Origin: Pyxidicoccus parkwaysis
GTDB taxonomy: Bacteria; Myxococcota; Myxococcia; Myxococcales; Myxococcaceae
Length of the DNA stretch: 64,000 nt
NCBI RefSeq assembly: GCF_017301735.1
Contig: NZ_CP071090.1
Location: 1-64,000, forward strand
Direction of reading: 5' to 3'
Below, in pieces: positions 1 through 8,326 of this stretch. The notes beneath the pieces were generated by a model. It was not told the origin of the DNA. It searched no databases and worked only from the letters and a program-made list of their open reading frames with translations. Position 1 is the stretch's first letter, and each line of letters begins with the position of its first letter. The translations under genes and the position numbers were made by a program.

Positions 1-59
1 GCGGAGGCGAGGGCTGGCAGCAACAGGGTGGCGAGCAGCAGGAGTCGGGCGGGAGTCAA
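1..59 (-). CDS. Secreted protein, N-terminal fragment (runs off left edge)
   Basis: Only the first 19 or so codons are inside the window. Read on the minus strand from a TTG at 59-57, the translation gives a short polar start, a leucine/alanine-rich core (LLLLATLLLPALAS) and an AlaXAla-like end, which is the form of a Sec signal peptide. An AAGAGG motif lies about 5 bases upstream of the TTG. The gene would be divergent from the DUF481 gene, with about 98 bases between them. What the mature protein does cannot be seen. The start codon and even the reality of the gene rest on the signal-peptide shape alone. Confidence 0.4.
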   Translation of the reverse strand, partial: MTPARLLLLATLLLPALAS

Positions 60-157
60 GGGGCCTCTTGGAGCCAGGGCGGCCGGAATCCGGCAACTGG
101 GTATTGAATCACGCCCTCCCCTTGGAGCAGGAAGGGGCCTCCGAATTGGAGACCTCG

Positions 158-1165
158 ATGCTTTCCGCCGCGCTCTTGATTGCCACGTCCCTTCAGGCCC
201 AGACGCCTGCTCCCACCACGCCTGCTCCCTCCGCGCCCCGGGCCGCTCCGGCCACCGAGCCCGCTTCCGCCCCGGCCACCCCGGAGGAGCGTGCCGCCGC
301 TGCCGCCGAGCGCGCCGCTGCCGCCGCCGAGCGCGCCGCCGAGGCCAGCGCCCGCGCCGCCGAGGCCGCCGAGCGCGCCGCCACCGCCGCGGCGAGCCAG
401 CCCGCCGCGCCCGCCGCTCCCGCCGAGGCCGCTGCCGCCTCCCCGAAGAAGGCCGTGTGGGACGTCACGCTGGGCGCGGGCCTCATCTCGCTGACGGGCA
501 ACGCCTCCACCTTCACCTTCAGCGGCCTGGCCAGCGGCCAGCGCAAGACGGAGCACTGGATCTACGCCTTCAAGGCGTACGGCTCCTACGGCCGCAGCCG
601 CCCGCCCGAGGTGGAGGGCGAGGAGGCCGTCGCCCAGGTGGTGGCGCTCAACGCGGGTGGGGAGTTGCGCGGCGACCGCCGCTTCACGCAAATCCTCAGC
701 GGCTACGCGCTGGTGGGCTCGGAAATGGACCACGTGAAGAGCGTGGAGTCGCGCACCTTCGGCGAGGGGGGTCTCGGCATCCTCTGGTGGGACGAGAAGA
801 CGCCGGAGGGCAAGGAGTCCTACCTGCGCACGGACGCGGCCTTCCGCTACGCGCACGAGACGCGCTTCCAGTACTACCCCACGCGGCTGGACCTGCCCGA
901 CGTGGACCTGGGCGGCCCCCGCTTCGGCGCGGTGTTCCGTTACGGCCTCAGCAAGAACGTCCTCTTCAAGGAGGACGTGGAAGTGCTCCTCAGCGTCATC
1001 GGCGACTCGCGCGTGCTGGCCAACAGCCAGACGCAGCTGTCCGTGGGGCTGACCGAGGCGCTGTCCCTGAGCGCGAGCTTCCTCGTGAAGACGGACAGCG
1101 AGCCGCCCGCCGGCAAGGTGTCCACCGACACCGCGTTGGCCCTCAGCCTCGAAGTGAAGCTGTAG
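158..1165 (+). CDS. DUF481 family outer-membrane-type protein
   Basis: A 335-residue exported protein. The ATG at 158 is chosen because GGAG lies 7 bases upstream and the product then begins with a short signal peptide (MLSAALLIATSLQA). Residues about 15-105 are an Ala/Pro/Glu low-complexity stretch with AAAAERAA-type heptads, probably helical or a periplasmic spacer. The rest (about 110-335) is a beta-strand-rich DUF481-type domain with alternating aromatic residues, ending in SLSASFLVKTDSEPPAGKV, typical of that family of putative salt-induced outer-membrane beta barrels. It lies convergent to the cox operon and is probably monocistronic. The function of DUF481 proteins is not established. 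The 3' end of the gene is duplicated just downstream. Confidence 0.8.
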   Translation: MLSAALLIATSLQAQTPAPTTPAPSAPRAAPATEPASAPATPEERAAAAAERAAAAAERAAEASARAAEAAERAATAAASQPAAPAAPAEAAAASPKKAVWDVTLGAGLISLTGNASTFTFSGLASGQRKTEHWIYAFKAYGSYGRSRPPEVEGEEAVAQVVALNAGGELRGDRRFTQILSGYALVGSEMDHVKSVESRTFGEGGLGILWWDEKTPEGKESYLRTDAAFRYAHETRFQYYPTRLDLPDVDLGGPRFGAVFRYGLSKNVLFKEDVEVLLSVIGDSRVLANSQTQLSVGLTEALSLSASFLVKTDSEPPAGKVSTDTALALSLEVKL

Positions 1166-1281
1166 CCCGCAGCGGCAACGCGGCGCCGGAGAGACTCCTG
1201 GCGCCGCGCTGGCCCGCGGTCTCGAAGTGGAGCTGTCGCCCGCAAAAGCAACGCGGCGCCGGGGAAGTCCCTGGCGCCGCG
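1148..1281. repeat. Tandem duplication of gene 3' end with hairpins
   Basis: Two copies of a 73-bp-spaced unit begin at about 1148 and 1221. The first carries the last codons and TAG stop of the DUF481 gene. In the second the stop position reads TCG. Each copy contains the same inverted repeat, CGCGGCGCC...GGCGCCGCG (arms 1179-1187/1200-1208 and 1252-1260/1273-1281), with 12-base loops that differ between copies but keep inner G/C pairing. The preserved pairing suggests the hairpins are used, probably as transcription terminators. Confidence 0.7.
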
Positions 1282-1286
1282 TGGGT

Positions 1287-1304
1287 GGGGCCTTTTCAGG
1301 CCCC
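1287..1304. terminator. Bidirectional terminator between convergent genes
   Basis: A perfect 7-bp stem, GGGGCCT/AGGCCCC, with a TTTC loop sits between the DUF481 gene (plus) and coxD (minus), 17 bases past the coxD stop. No clear U-tract follows on either strand. Confidence 0.5.
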
Positions 1305-1320
1305 GAAGCTTCCGAGTGGC

Positions 1321-1773
1321 TCAGTGGCCGCCGTGGCTCTCGGACTTCTCCTCCGAGCCGTGGTGACGCACGCCGCCGCCGTAGCGGCCTTCCTTCACGT
1401 TGGCGCCGATGTCCGGCGGCTGCAGGTCGCTGTACTGCGAGCCGGGCGGGTTGGAGAAGCGGAAGCGGGTGCCGAGGTCGATGAGCGGCACCGCCAGCAT
1501 CAACATCACGAAGAGGATGGACACGCAGAAGACAATGCGGTTCGCGCCTTTGTGGTCGATGAGGTGCATGAAGTACAGCGTCACCAGCGTGCCCTTCGTC
1601 GTGGCGATGACGAGCGCCAGCGCCAGACCGAAGCTGGGCATGTGCATCTTGCCCGTGAAGACGGTGACGAGCGTCAGGACGAGGAGGGCCGCCCAGATGA
1701 TCCAGTACCGTCCGGATCCGTGGTGCTCCTCCATGTTGTGCGCTTCCTGCCGGGATTCGTTGGCAATGGCCAT
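1321..1773 (-). CDS. coxD: Cytochrome c oxidase subunit IV
   Basis: A 150-residue small membrane subunit of a haem-copper oxidase (COX4_pro/CtaF type). Three hydrophobic helices are visible between about residues 20 and 105 (for example IIWAALLVLTLVTVF and IVFCVSILFVMLMLAVPLI), with GTLVTLYFMHL in the second helix, typical of the family. The tail is rich in His, Gly and Glu. The start at 1773 is preferred over the longer open frame because AAGGAC lies just upstream and the encoded protein begins MAIANESRQEA. It is the last gene of the respiratory operon, 11 bases after coxC. Confidence 0.88.
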   Translation of the reverse strand: MAIANESRQEAHNMEEHHGSGRYWIIWAALLVLTLVTVFTGKMHMPSFGLALALVIATTKGTLVTLYFMHLIDHKGANRIVFCVSILFVMLMLAVPLIDLGTRFRFSNPPGSQYSDLQPPDIGANVKEGRYGGGVRHHGSEEKSESHGGH

Positions 1774-1784
1774 GGTGGAGTCCT

Positions 1785-2453
1785 TCAGACGAGGTACAGC
1801 AGCGGGAAGAGGAAGATCCACACCAGGTCGACGAGGTGCCAGTACATGCTGCCCAGCTCGACCTGCGTGTAGTTGTTCGGGCCGAAGTCACCCCGCTTGA
1901 GCGCCCGCACCATGGAGAAGCCGAGGACGATCATGCCGATGACGACGTGGAGGCCGTGCAGCGCCGTCGCGCAGAAGTACACCGTGAAGTACAGCGGCGC
2001 GCCCGGCAGCTGGATGCCCTCGTAGAAGTAGTACCGACCCGGCAGGGTGCCGATGTGGAACTTGTGGGCGTACTCGAAGTACTTGATGACGAGGAAGCCG
2101 ATCGCCATCGCCAGCGTGAGCAGAATCTGCACCGCCACCATCTTGTTCTTCCCCTCCTTCGCGTAGTGCACCGCGAGCGCCGCGGTGAGCGAGGAGGTGA
2201 TGAGGACGATGGTGTTCACGGTGCCCAGCGTCAGGTCCAGGCTGCGGCTGCACGCCGCCCACGCCTCCGGGAAGAGGAAGCGGTAGACGCCGTAGCAGAC
2301 GAAGAGGCCCGCGAAGAGCAGGATTTCCGTCGCCAGGAACAGCCACATGCCCAGGCGCGCCGCGTGGTTCTGCACCTCGAGCGAGGCGAAGTGCATGGCG
2401 AGCCGGGGGACGGGAGCCACCGTCCCGTCGGCGGTGGAAGCACTAGACTGCAT
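1785..2453 (-). CDS. coxC: Cytochrome c oxidase subunit III
   Basis: A 222-residue integral membrane subunit of the caa3 oxidase. Five helices are apparent, fewer than the seven of mitochondrial subunit III but usual for the short bacterial form. Family signatures include LGMWLFLATEILLFAGLF near residue 35, the conserved FCATALHGLHV near 160, and a C-terminal YWHLVDLVWIFLFPLLYL. The start codon lies inside the end of coxA (11-base overlap), so translation is probably coupled. Subunit III is a structural, proton-pathway-stabilising subunit and carries no redox centre. Confidence 0.95.
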   Translation of the reverse strand: MQSSASTADGTVAPVPRLAMHFASLEVQNHAARLGMWLFLATEILLFAGLFVCYGVYRFLFPEAWAACSRSLDLTLGTVNTIVLITSSLTAALAVHYAKEGKNKMVAVQILLTLAMAIGFLVIKYFEYAHKFHIGTLPGRYYFYEGIQLPGAPLYFTVYFCATALHGLHVVIGMIVLGFSMVRALKRGDFGPNNYTQVELGSMYWHLVDLVWIFLFPLLYLV

Positions 2454-4113
2454 CGGGCACCTCGGCCTTCTTCGGATCCACGTAGAAGTGCGGCTCCTCG
2501 GGGTAGGTCGGCTGCGGACCCACGAAGTTGTGGGTCGGCGGCGGAGACTCGGTCAGCCACTCGTAGCCCTTGCTGCGCCACGGGTTCTTGCCGGCGACCT
2601 TCCCGAAGAACAGCGCGTAGGTCAGGTACATGGCGATGATGAGGAAGCCGAACGCCAGCAGCGAGGCTCCCGCGGTGGAGGCCACGTTGAGCGCCTGGAA
2701 GCGCTCCGGGTACTCGTAGTAGCGGCGCGGCATGCCGTTGTTGCCCAGCAGGAACTGGGGAATGAACGTGGCGTTGAAGCCGAGGATGATGAGCGCCGCG
2801 GACACCAGGCCCCAGCCCTCGTGGTACGTGCGCCCGAACATCTTCGGGAACCAGTAGTGGAGGGCAGCCAGGAAGGCCATGATGGTGGCTCCCACCATGA
2901 TGAAGTGGAAGTGCGCCACCACGAAGTAGGTGTCGTGCCAGGGGATGTCGAGCGACGTCGTGGCCAGCCCGATGCCCGTCATGCCGCCGAAGACGGTGAA
3001 GAACAGGAAGCCGCAGAAGTAGGCGAAGGGCGTCTTGAAGTCCACGGCGCCCTTGTAGACGGTGCCCACCCAGTTGAAGACCTTGATGGCGGTGAACACG
3101 CCCACCAGCATGGACAGCACGCCGAACAGACCGCCCGCGAAGGTGGACTGGCCGGAGACGAACATGTGGTGACCCCAGGCGAAGAAGCCCACGAAGGCGA
3201 TGCCGAGGGACGAGTACGCCACCGCGCGGTAGCCGAAGATGTTCTTGCGGCTGAAGGCGGAGACAATCTCGCTCATCACGCCGAAGGCCGGCAGCACCAT
3301 GATGTACACGGCCGGGTGGCTGTAGAACCAGAACAGGTGCTGGAAGAGCACCGGGTCACCGCCACGGGCCGGGTCGAACAGGCCGAAGCCGAACAGGTTC
3401 TCCACCGTGACGAGCACCAGCAAGAGGCCGATGACCGGCGTGGCGAGCACCTGGATGCAGCTGGTGGCGTAGATGGCCCAGACGAACAGGGGCATCTTGA
3501 ACCAGGTGATGCCCGGGGCGCGCATCGTGTGCACGGTGACGATGAAGTTGATACCCGTGACGATGGAGCTGAACCCGATGATGAAGGCGCCGAAGAGCAC
3601 CGGCGCCACCGTCGTCGTCGTGTGCGTGCTGTAGGGCGCGTAGAACGTCCAGCCGGTGTCCAGGCCGCCGTTGAGCATGCCCCAGAGCGCCAGCAACGCG
3701 CCGCCCAGGTAGATGTAGAGCGACAGCAGGTTCAGCCGCGGGAAGGCCACGTCCTTGGCGCCCAGCATCAGCGGCAGCATGAAGTTGCCGAAGACGGCCG
3801 GAATCGCCGGAATCATGAAGAGGAAGATCATGACCAGGCCATGGAGCGTGAACGTACGGTTGTACGTCATCGCGTCCATGATGGTCGGACCGGGCGTGAG
3901 CAGCTCCACCCGGATGAGCAGCGCGAAGATGCCGCCCACCAGGAAGAAGAGCAGGACCCAGAACAGGAACATGATCCCGATGCGCTTGTGGTCCACGGTC
4001 AGCAGCCACGACTTGATGGTGGTGCCGTCGACCAGGTAGCTCGGGTGGTGGTCGTGGTGCTCGTCGTGCGCGGGAGCCGCGCCCGGGGAGGCGATGCTAC
4101 TGGATGGCGTCAT
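2443..4113 (-). CDS. coxA: Cytochrome c oxidase subunit I (A2-type, caa3)
   Basis: A 556-residue catalytic subunit that reduces O2 to water at a haem a3-CuB site and pumps protons. Twelve helices can be drawn. Metal ligands seen are His91 (haem a), His266 (CuB, cross-linked to Tyr270), His314-His315 (CuB), His400 (haem a3) and His402 (haem a). The helix VI motif reads FYSHPAVYIMVLPAFG: the D-channel glutamate of mitochondrial-type enzymes is absent and Tyr264-Ser265 replaces it, which defines the A2 subfamily. The N-terminal extension is His-rich (residues 16-23), as often seen in caa3 enzymes. The gene overlaps coxB by 17 bases. Confidence 0.97.
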   Translation of the reverse strand: MTPSSSIASPGAAPAHDEHHDHHPSYLVDGTTIKSWLLTVDHKRIGIMFLFWVLLFFLVGGIFALLIRVELLTPGPTIMDAMTYNRTFTLHGLVMIFLFMIPAIPAVFGNFMLPLMLGAKDVAFPRLNLLSLYIYLGGALLALWGMLNGGLDTGWTFYAPYSTHTTTTVAPVLFGAFIIGFSSIVTGINFIVTVHTMRAPGITWFKMPLFVWAIYATSCIQVLATPVIGLLLVLVTVENLFGFGLFDPARGGDPVLFQHLFWFYSHPAVYIMVLPAFGVMSEIVSAFSRKNIFGYRAVAYSSLGIAFVGFFAWGHHMFVSGQSTFAGGLFGVLSMLVGVFTAIKVFNWVGTVYKGAVDFKTPFAYFCGFLFFTVFGGMTGIGLATTSLDIPWHDTYFVVAHFHFIMVGATIMAFLAALHYWFPKMFGRTYHEGWGLVSAALIILGFNATFIPQFLLGNNGMPRRYYEYPERFQALNVASTAGASLLAFGFLIIAMYLTYALFFGKVAGKNPWRSKGYEWLTESPPPTHNFVGPQPTYPEEPHFYVDPKKAEVPDAV

Positions 4114-5143
4114 AGGCGGGTCCCTCGGAAGCGCCCTCGCGAACGTTCGGAGTGCGCAGCGACTTGATGTACTCGACGATGGCGGCCGTCTCCGGGCCCT
4201 GCAGCTTGCCCTGGTAGGTCGGCATCACGTTCTGGTAGCCGGCCACCAGGTGGGCGCCGGGGTCCATCATCGACTGGGTGATGTAGGCCTCGTCCACGCG
4301 GATGTCCTGGCCGTCCTCGAGCTTCTCCACGCGGTCATACAGGCCGAGGAAGGTGGGGCCGATGTGCTTCGAGCCGTCCACCGAGTGGCACTTGAGGCAA
4401 CCCTCGGTGCCCGCGAGCACCTGGCCCTGCTCCACCATGCGCGCCACCGGCGGCACCAGCGAGGTGTCCGCCAGCGCGTCCTGCCGGTCCTGCAGGCGGC
4501 CGCGGCGCTGGTCCTTGATCCACGTGTCGAACTCCTCCTGCGGGAGCACGACGACCTCGGCCAGCATCTTCGAGTGCGACAGGCCGCAGTACTCGGTGCA
4601 CAGCACCTGGTACGTGCCCGGCTTGGTCGCCTCGAACCAGATCTGCGTGTAGCGACCCGGCAGCGCGTCCTGCTTGATGCGGAACGCCGGCACGTAGAAC
4701 GAGTGCAGCACGTCACGCGAGGTGATGAGCAGGCGCACCGGGCGGTTGGCCGGGACGTGAAGGACATTCACGCCGTTGGGGCCCTCCGGGTACGCGAACT
4801 TCCACATCCACTGCTTGCCCATGACGTAGACATCCATGGAGTCCTTGGGCGGAGTGGTGACCCAGGTGAAGTCCCGGAAGCCGATGCCGAACCAGGCCAG
4901 GAAGAAGACCAGCGGCACGGAGACGAAGAGGAACTCCGTCTTCAGCGTGGGGACGACGTACTCCGTCGCCTGGGCCGGGAGGCGGCGACGGAATCTGAAG
5001 AACATGAACAGGGCCGCCAGGCCGACTCCCGCGGAACTCACCATCGTCGTGAGAACGACGAAGTGATGCAGGAAGTCGACCCGCTCCGCGAACGTGGACG
5101 CGGCCTCCGGGAGGAACAGGATGTTGTTGAGAAGCTCGCTCAT
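4097..5143 (-). CDS. coxB: Cytochrome c oxidase subunit II with fused cytochrome c
   Basis: A 348-residue electron-entry subunit. Two N-terminal helices (about 25-50 and 70-90) anchor a cupredoxin domain holding the binuclear CuA site: His147, then CTEYCGLSHSKM with Cys182, Cys186, His190 and Met193. A fused class I cytochrome c domain follows, with CLKCH at 249-253 binding haem c, and a Met in the NVMPTYQGKL segment as likely sixth ligand. The fusion defines a caa3 oxidase, which can take electrons directly from complex III or its alternative. The start overlaps the SCO gene stop by 4 bases. Confidence 0.96.
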   Translation of the reverse strand: MSELLNNILFLPEAASTFAERVDFLHHFVVLTTMVSSAGVGLAALFMFFRFRRRLPAQATEYVVPTLKTEFLFVSVPLVFFLAWFGIGFRDFTWVTTPPKDSMDVYVMGKQWMWKFAYPEGPNGVNVLHVPANRPVRLLITSRDVLHSFYVPAFRIKQDALPGRYTQIWFEATKPGTYQVLCTEYCGLSHSKMLAEVVVLPQEEFDTWIKDQRRGRLQDRQDALADTSLVPPVARMVEQGQVLAGTEGCLKCHSVDGSKHIGPTFLGLYDRVEKLEDGQDIRVDEAYITQSMMDPGAHLVAGYQNVMPTYQGKLQGPETAAIVEYIKSLRTPNVREGASEGPAYDAIQ

Positions 5144-6018
5144 GCCGCCGCGCCTTTCTTCAGCTCGCGCCTCCAGAAATAGATCAGCATCGTCGCCAGG
5201 GCGCAGAACACCAGCGTGCCGCCCAGGCGGATGAACCCGAAGATGTAGAATCCGTACCGCTTGCTGGCGGTGTCATACTTGAAGCAGGACATGACGACGC
5301 GGTCGAAGCTGGTACCCACGCGGCCCCCGGCCGCCTCCAGCAACGCAAGCTTCATGTCCTTGGGAGGGAAGGTCGTCCCGTAGAGGTACCGGGAGATGCT
5401 TCCCTCGGGGGTGATGACCTGCACCACCGCGGGGTGGGCGTACTGCTTGGTGCTCGCGTCGTACGTGTACTTGAAGCCCACCGCGTCCGCGAGCCGGTGG
5501 ATTTCCGCGTCCGAGCCGGTGAGGAAGTGCCAGGGCGCGCGCTCCGGCTTGCCCATGGACTGCAGGTGACGCCGGCGGCGGTTGAGGCTCTCCGCCGGGG
5601 TGTCCTCGGGGTCGATGGAGACCGTCACCGCCTCGTAGTCCTGCCCGAGCTCCAGCCCCAATTCCTGCATGCCCTTCACCTGGCCGTTGAGGACCAGGTT
5701 ACAGAGCATGGGGCAGTTGTAATACACGAGCGTCAGCAGGGTGGGCTTCGTCTTGGACAGCACGTCGCCCAGCTTGACCTCGCGGCCCTCCTCGTCCGTG
5801 AAGCGCGCGTCCAGGGGGAGCGGCTCCCCCAGGTGCTCCTCCACGTCCACGCCCTTCACCTGCGGCGGCAGGTCCTGCTGGGCCTCGATGATGGCGCGAG
5901 GCACCTTGCCGGCGCCCGGCATGGCGGACGCGGACAGCGCGGTGCCCAGCACCAGCGCCGCCGTGAGCAGTCTCAGGCCGGTGGCGCGTGGGTGGAAGTG
6001 GGAGAGAGCGGGCTTCAT
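5140..6018 (-). CDS. SCO1/SenC copper chaperone for CuA
   Basis: A 292-residue thioredoxin-fold protein that delivers copper to, or reduces, the CuA site of subunit II. A signal peptide or anchor lies at about 12-32. The copper-binding CPMLC motif is at Cys102/Cys106 and the third ligand is His195 in QYAHPAV. Unlike the minimal family member it has a C-terminal membrane helix (about 262-282) followed by a basic end. It sits immediately before coxB with a 4-base overlap, fitting co-production with its client. Confidence 0.93.
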   Translation of the reverse strand: MKPALSHFHPRATGLRLLTAALVLGTALSASAMPGAGKVPRAIIEAQQDLPPQVKGVDVEEHLGEPLPLDARFTDEEGREVKLGDVLSKTKPTLLTLVYYNCPMLCNLVLNGQVKGMQELGLELGQDYEAVTVSIDPEDTPAESLNRRRRHLQSMGKPERAPWHFLTGSDAEIHRLADAVGFKYTYDASTKQYAHPAVVQVITPEGSISRYLYGTTFPPKDMKLALLEAAGGRVGTSFDRVVMSCFKYDTASKRYGFYIFGFIRLGGTLVFCALATMLIYFWRRELKKGAAA

Positions 6019-6054
6019 GGCAGGACGGCTCTTACGTCAGGGGGAGGCCGGAAG

Positions 6055-6534
6055 CTACTGCCTCGGTGACGCAGGGCCCCCATGGGGCGCGGGCGTCTGG
6101 GGGGCAGGTGACGGAGGGGCCGGAGTGGGGGCCGGCGGCGGGTTGCGCGACTCGGTGATGACGCGCTCCATGGCCTCGTCGATGGGGACATGGGCCTTCA
6201 CGCCGGGCTGGTCGCCCCAGCCGGCGCCGAGCGCCTGGTGCTGGCCGCCAATCTTGTCCGCCGCGTGCCAGTCCTGCTCGAACAGGCGCTGGTTGACGAT
6301 GCCGACCTCGTACTGCCCCAGCGCCGCGGGACGCGGCGGAGGACCGTCCGGCTGGGCCTCCTCCATGGTGCGGACCTGGATGCGCCAGGCCCAGAGGATG
6401 CCCACCAGGAAGATGATGAGCGAGCCGACACCGATGCCCACCACCTTGCCCATGACGAGGTGGTCTTCCTCGGCCGCCACGCCGTGCGGCCCGACGATGA
6501 CGCGCGACTCGAGCTCCGACTGGGTCTTCTTCAT
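6055..6534 (-). CDS. Single-TM protein of the ACIII/oxidase operon
   Basis: A 159-residue protein with one membrane helix near residues 25-45 (VVGIGVGSLIIFLVGILWAW). Its soluble C-terminal part includes AHVPIDEAMERVI and ends in a Pro/Ala/Thr-rich tail of about 35 residues. The PIDEAM-like motif recurs in small proteins coded between alternative complex III and oxidase genes in other bacteria, but I know of no established function. The start at 6534 overlaps the actF stop by 4 bases (ATGA). Its place in the operon suggests an accessory subunit or assembly factor; that is inference. Confidence 0.75.
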   Translation of the reverse strand: MKKTQSELESRVIVGPHGVAAEEDHLVMGKVVGIGVGSLIIFLVGILWAWRIQVRTMEEAQPDGPPPRPAALGQYEVGIVNQRLFEQDWHAADKIGGQHQALGAGWGDQPGVKAHVPIDEAMERVITESRNPPPAPTPAPPSPAPQTPAPHGGPASPRQ

Positions 6535-7763
6535 GGCTGCACGTACCTCATGGACTCGGTGATGTAGGGGTCCTTCACCGGCAGCGTGAAGCGGTTGCGC
6601 GCCTGCATGAGCGCGTAGCCCACGGAGATTCCGCCCACGCCGAGGAACGCCGTCACCAGCGTCCAGTGGAACGTGGGGCCCGTCGTGCCCGTCAGCGCGG
6701 GCCAGATGAGCCAGTACAGGTCCACCGCGTGGATGGCCAGCAGGTAGACGGCAATCACCGACAGCTTGCGCGGCTGCAGCTTCAGGCTGCGCGACAGCAG
6801 GACGAAGAAGGGCAGCAGGAAGTGCCCGAAGAACAGGGCAATGGACATGGGGCGCCACGCGCCGAAGATGCGCAGGCCGTACCAGGGCGCCTCCTCGGGG
6901 ATGTTCGCAATCCACACCAGCAGGAACTGGGAGAAGGCGGTGTAGGCCCAGAAGGCAACGAAGGCCAGCATCAGCTTGCCCAGGTTGTGGAAGTGGTCCG
7001 GCTTCACGACGTTGCCGTAGAGGTTGGCACCCGTGGCGTTGGCCGTGACGATGGTCAGGACGCAGAACGCCGCCAGGAAGCTTCCGGAGAAGTAATAGAC
7101 GCCGTAGATGGTGGACTGCCACATCGGCGTGAGGCTCATCAGCCAGTCGAAAGAAGCGAAGGTGATGGTGAGCGCAAGGAAGGGCAGCGAGCCCGGGGCG
7201 AAGCGCCGCTGCTTCGCCGTGAGGTCCAGCTCACCCGTCTCGTCCTGCTTCAGGCTCCACGAGCGCATGCGCAAGGCCACGAAGACCCACACGCCGAAAT
7301 AGATGGCCTGGCGGATGTAGAAGAAGGTCGGGTTCAGGTAGCCGTGCTGCTTGTGCTTCAGGTGCTCCACCTCGACGCCGTGGATGTGCGCCGCCAGCGG
7401 CGACTCCGGCCACCAGGAGTACAGGTCCTTCACCATGAGCAGCAGCGGCACGAGCAGCAGGATGAAGACGGGCACCGAGGCGGCCGCCGTCTCCATGGTG
7501 CGGCGCAGGACGATGGGCCACTTGGCCTTGGCCGTGTGGAAGATGCACACCATCAGCAGGAAGGCGACGCTGATGCCCACCCAGTAGCTGAAGGCGAGCA
7601 GGTAGCTGTGGGCGGCCTCGCCCTTGGCGTCCGTGGCGAAGTAGCCGGCCAGGGTGGCCAGCAGGCCCAGGATGCCCAGACCGAAGGCGGGCACCATCAG
7701 CTTCGGGGTGTCCGTGTAGCGCCCGATGTCGGAGATGCGCGCGGAGGTGACGGGGGGACTCAT
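6531..7763 (-). CDS. actF: Alternative complex III subunit ActF
   Basis: A 410-residue polytopic membrane protein with about ten helices, related to the NrfD/ActC fold and recognised by its position as the last act gene and by segments such as YLLAFSYWVGISVAFLLMV and GLRIFGAWRPMSIALFFGHF. In solved alternative complex III structures ActC and ActF form the membrane core. ActF has no cofactor of its own but may contribute to proton translocation. The gene is joined to actE by a 4-base stop/start overlap. Confidence 0.92.
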   Translation of the reverse strand: MSPPVTSARISDIGRYTDTPKLMVPAFGLGILGLLATLAGYFATDAKGEAAHSYLLAFSYWVGISVAFLLMVCIFHTAKAKWPIVLRRTMETAAASVPVFILLLVPLLLMVKDLYSWWPESPLAAHIHGVEVEHLKHKQHGYLNPTFFYIRQAIYFGVWVFVALRMRSWSLKQDETGELDLTAKQRRFAPGSLPFLALTITFASFDWLMSLTPMWQSTIYGVYYFSGSFLAAFCVLTIVTANATGANLYGNVVKPDHFHNLGKLMLAFVAFWAYTAFSQFLLVWIANIPEEAPWYGLRIFGAWRPMSIALFFGHFLLPFFVLLSRSLKLQPRKLSVIAVYLLAIHAVDLYWLIWPALTGTTGPTFHWTLVTAFLGVGGISVGYALMQARNRFTLPVKDPYITESMRYVQP

Positions 7764-8326
7764 CGATTCTCCTGCGGAACGGGCTGCTGCCCTTCCGTGC
7801 GGGTGTTGCGGGCCGCCTGGAGCGCGCGCACGTAGGCGACGACGGCCCAGCGCTCGTGCACGTCGAGCTCACCCGAGAAGGACGGCATCACGCCGTAGCC
7901 CTCGTTGATGGCGGCGTAGAAGTGACCGGCCGGCTTGCCCTGCAGCTCCAGCAGCGAGGGCGGCAGGCGCAGCGCCATGTTCTCCGCGACGATGCTGTTG
8001 CCGTCGCCGAGCACGCCGTGGCACTGCGAGCAGACGATGTTGTACTTCTTCTGACCGAGGGACAGCAGCTTCTTGTCCACCTCGACGGGGATGTTGGCGA
8101 CGAGCGTCCCGTTGGCGCGGCCGGTGCTGATGCCGGGGTTGCCCACCGGGCGCTCACGCGGCACGGTGCCCGCGGGGGGCGTGCGCATGGCGCGGCCGTC
8201 CGCCCAGAAGTCGGACGCCTCGTAGTACTCGTACTTCGCCTGCACCTCCATGCGCTGGAGGAACTCGGAGGGGACGTCGCAGCCCGAGAGCGCGACGAGT
8301 CCGGCGGCGGGGATGAGCCACCTCAT
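7760..8326 (-). CDS. actE: Alternative complex III monohaem cytochrome ActE
   Basis: A 188-residue lipoprotein with a class I cytochrome c domain. The N-terminus MRWLIPAAGLVALSGC carries a lipobox with Cys16 as the lipidation site. The haem-binding CSQCH motif is near residue 98, and a methionine in GYGVMPSF is the likely axial ligand. ActE passes electrons from the pentahaem ActA toward the terminal oxidase. The start at 8326 is chosen because it gives the lipoprotein signal and a 4-base overlap with actD; the open frame runs further upstream without sense. Confidence 0.92.
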   Translation of the reverse strand: MRWLIPAAGLVALSGCDVPSEFLQRMEVQAKYEYYEASDFWADGRAMRTPPAGTVPRERPVGNPGISTGRANGTLVANIPVEVDKKLLSLGQKKYNIVCSQCHGVLGDGNSIVAENMALRLPPSLLELQGKPAGHFYAAINEGYGVMPSFSGELDVHERWAVVAYVRALQAARNTRTEGQQPVPQENR

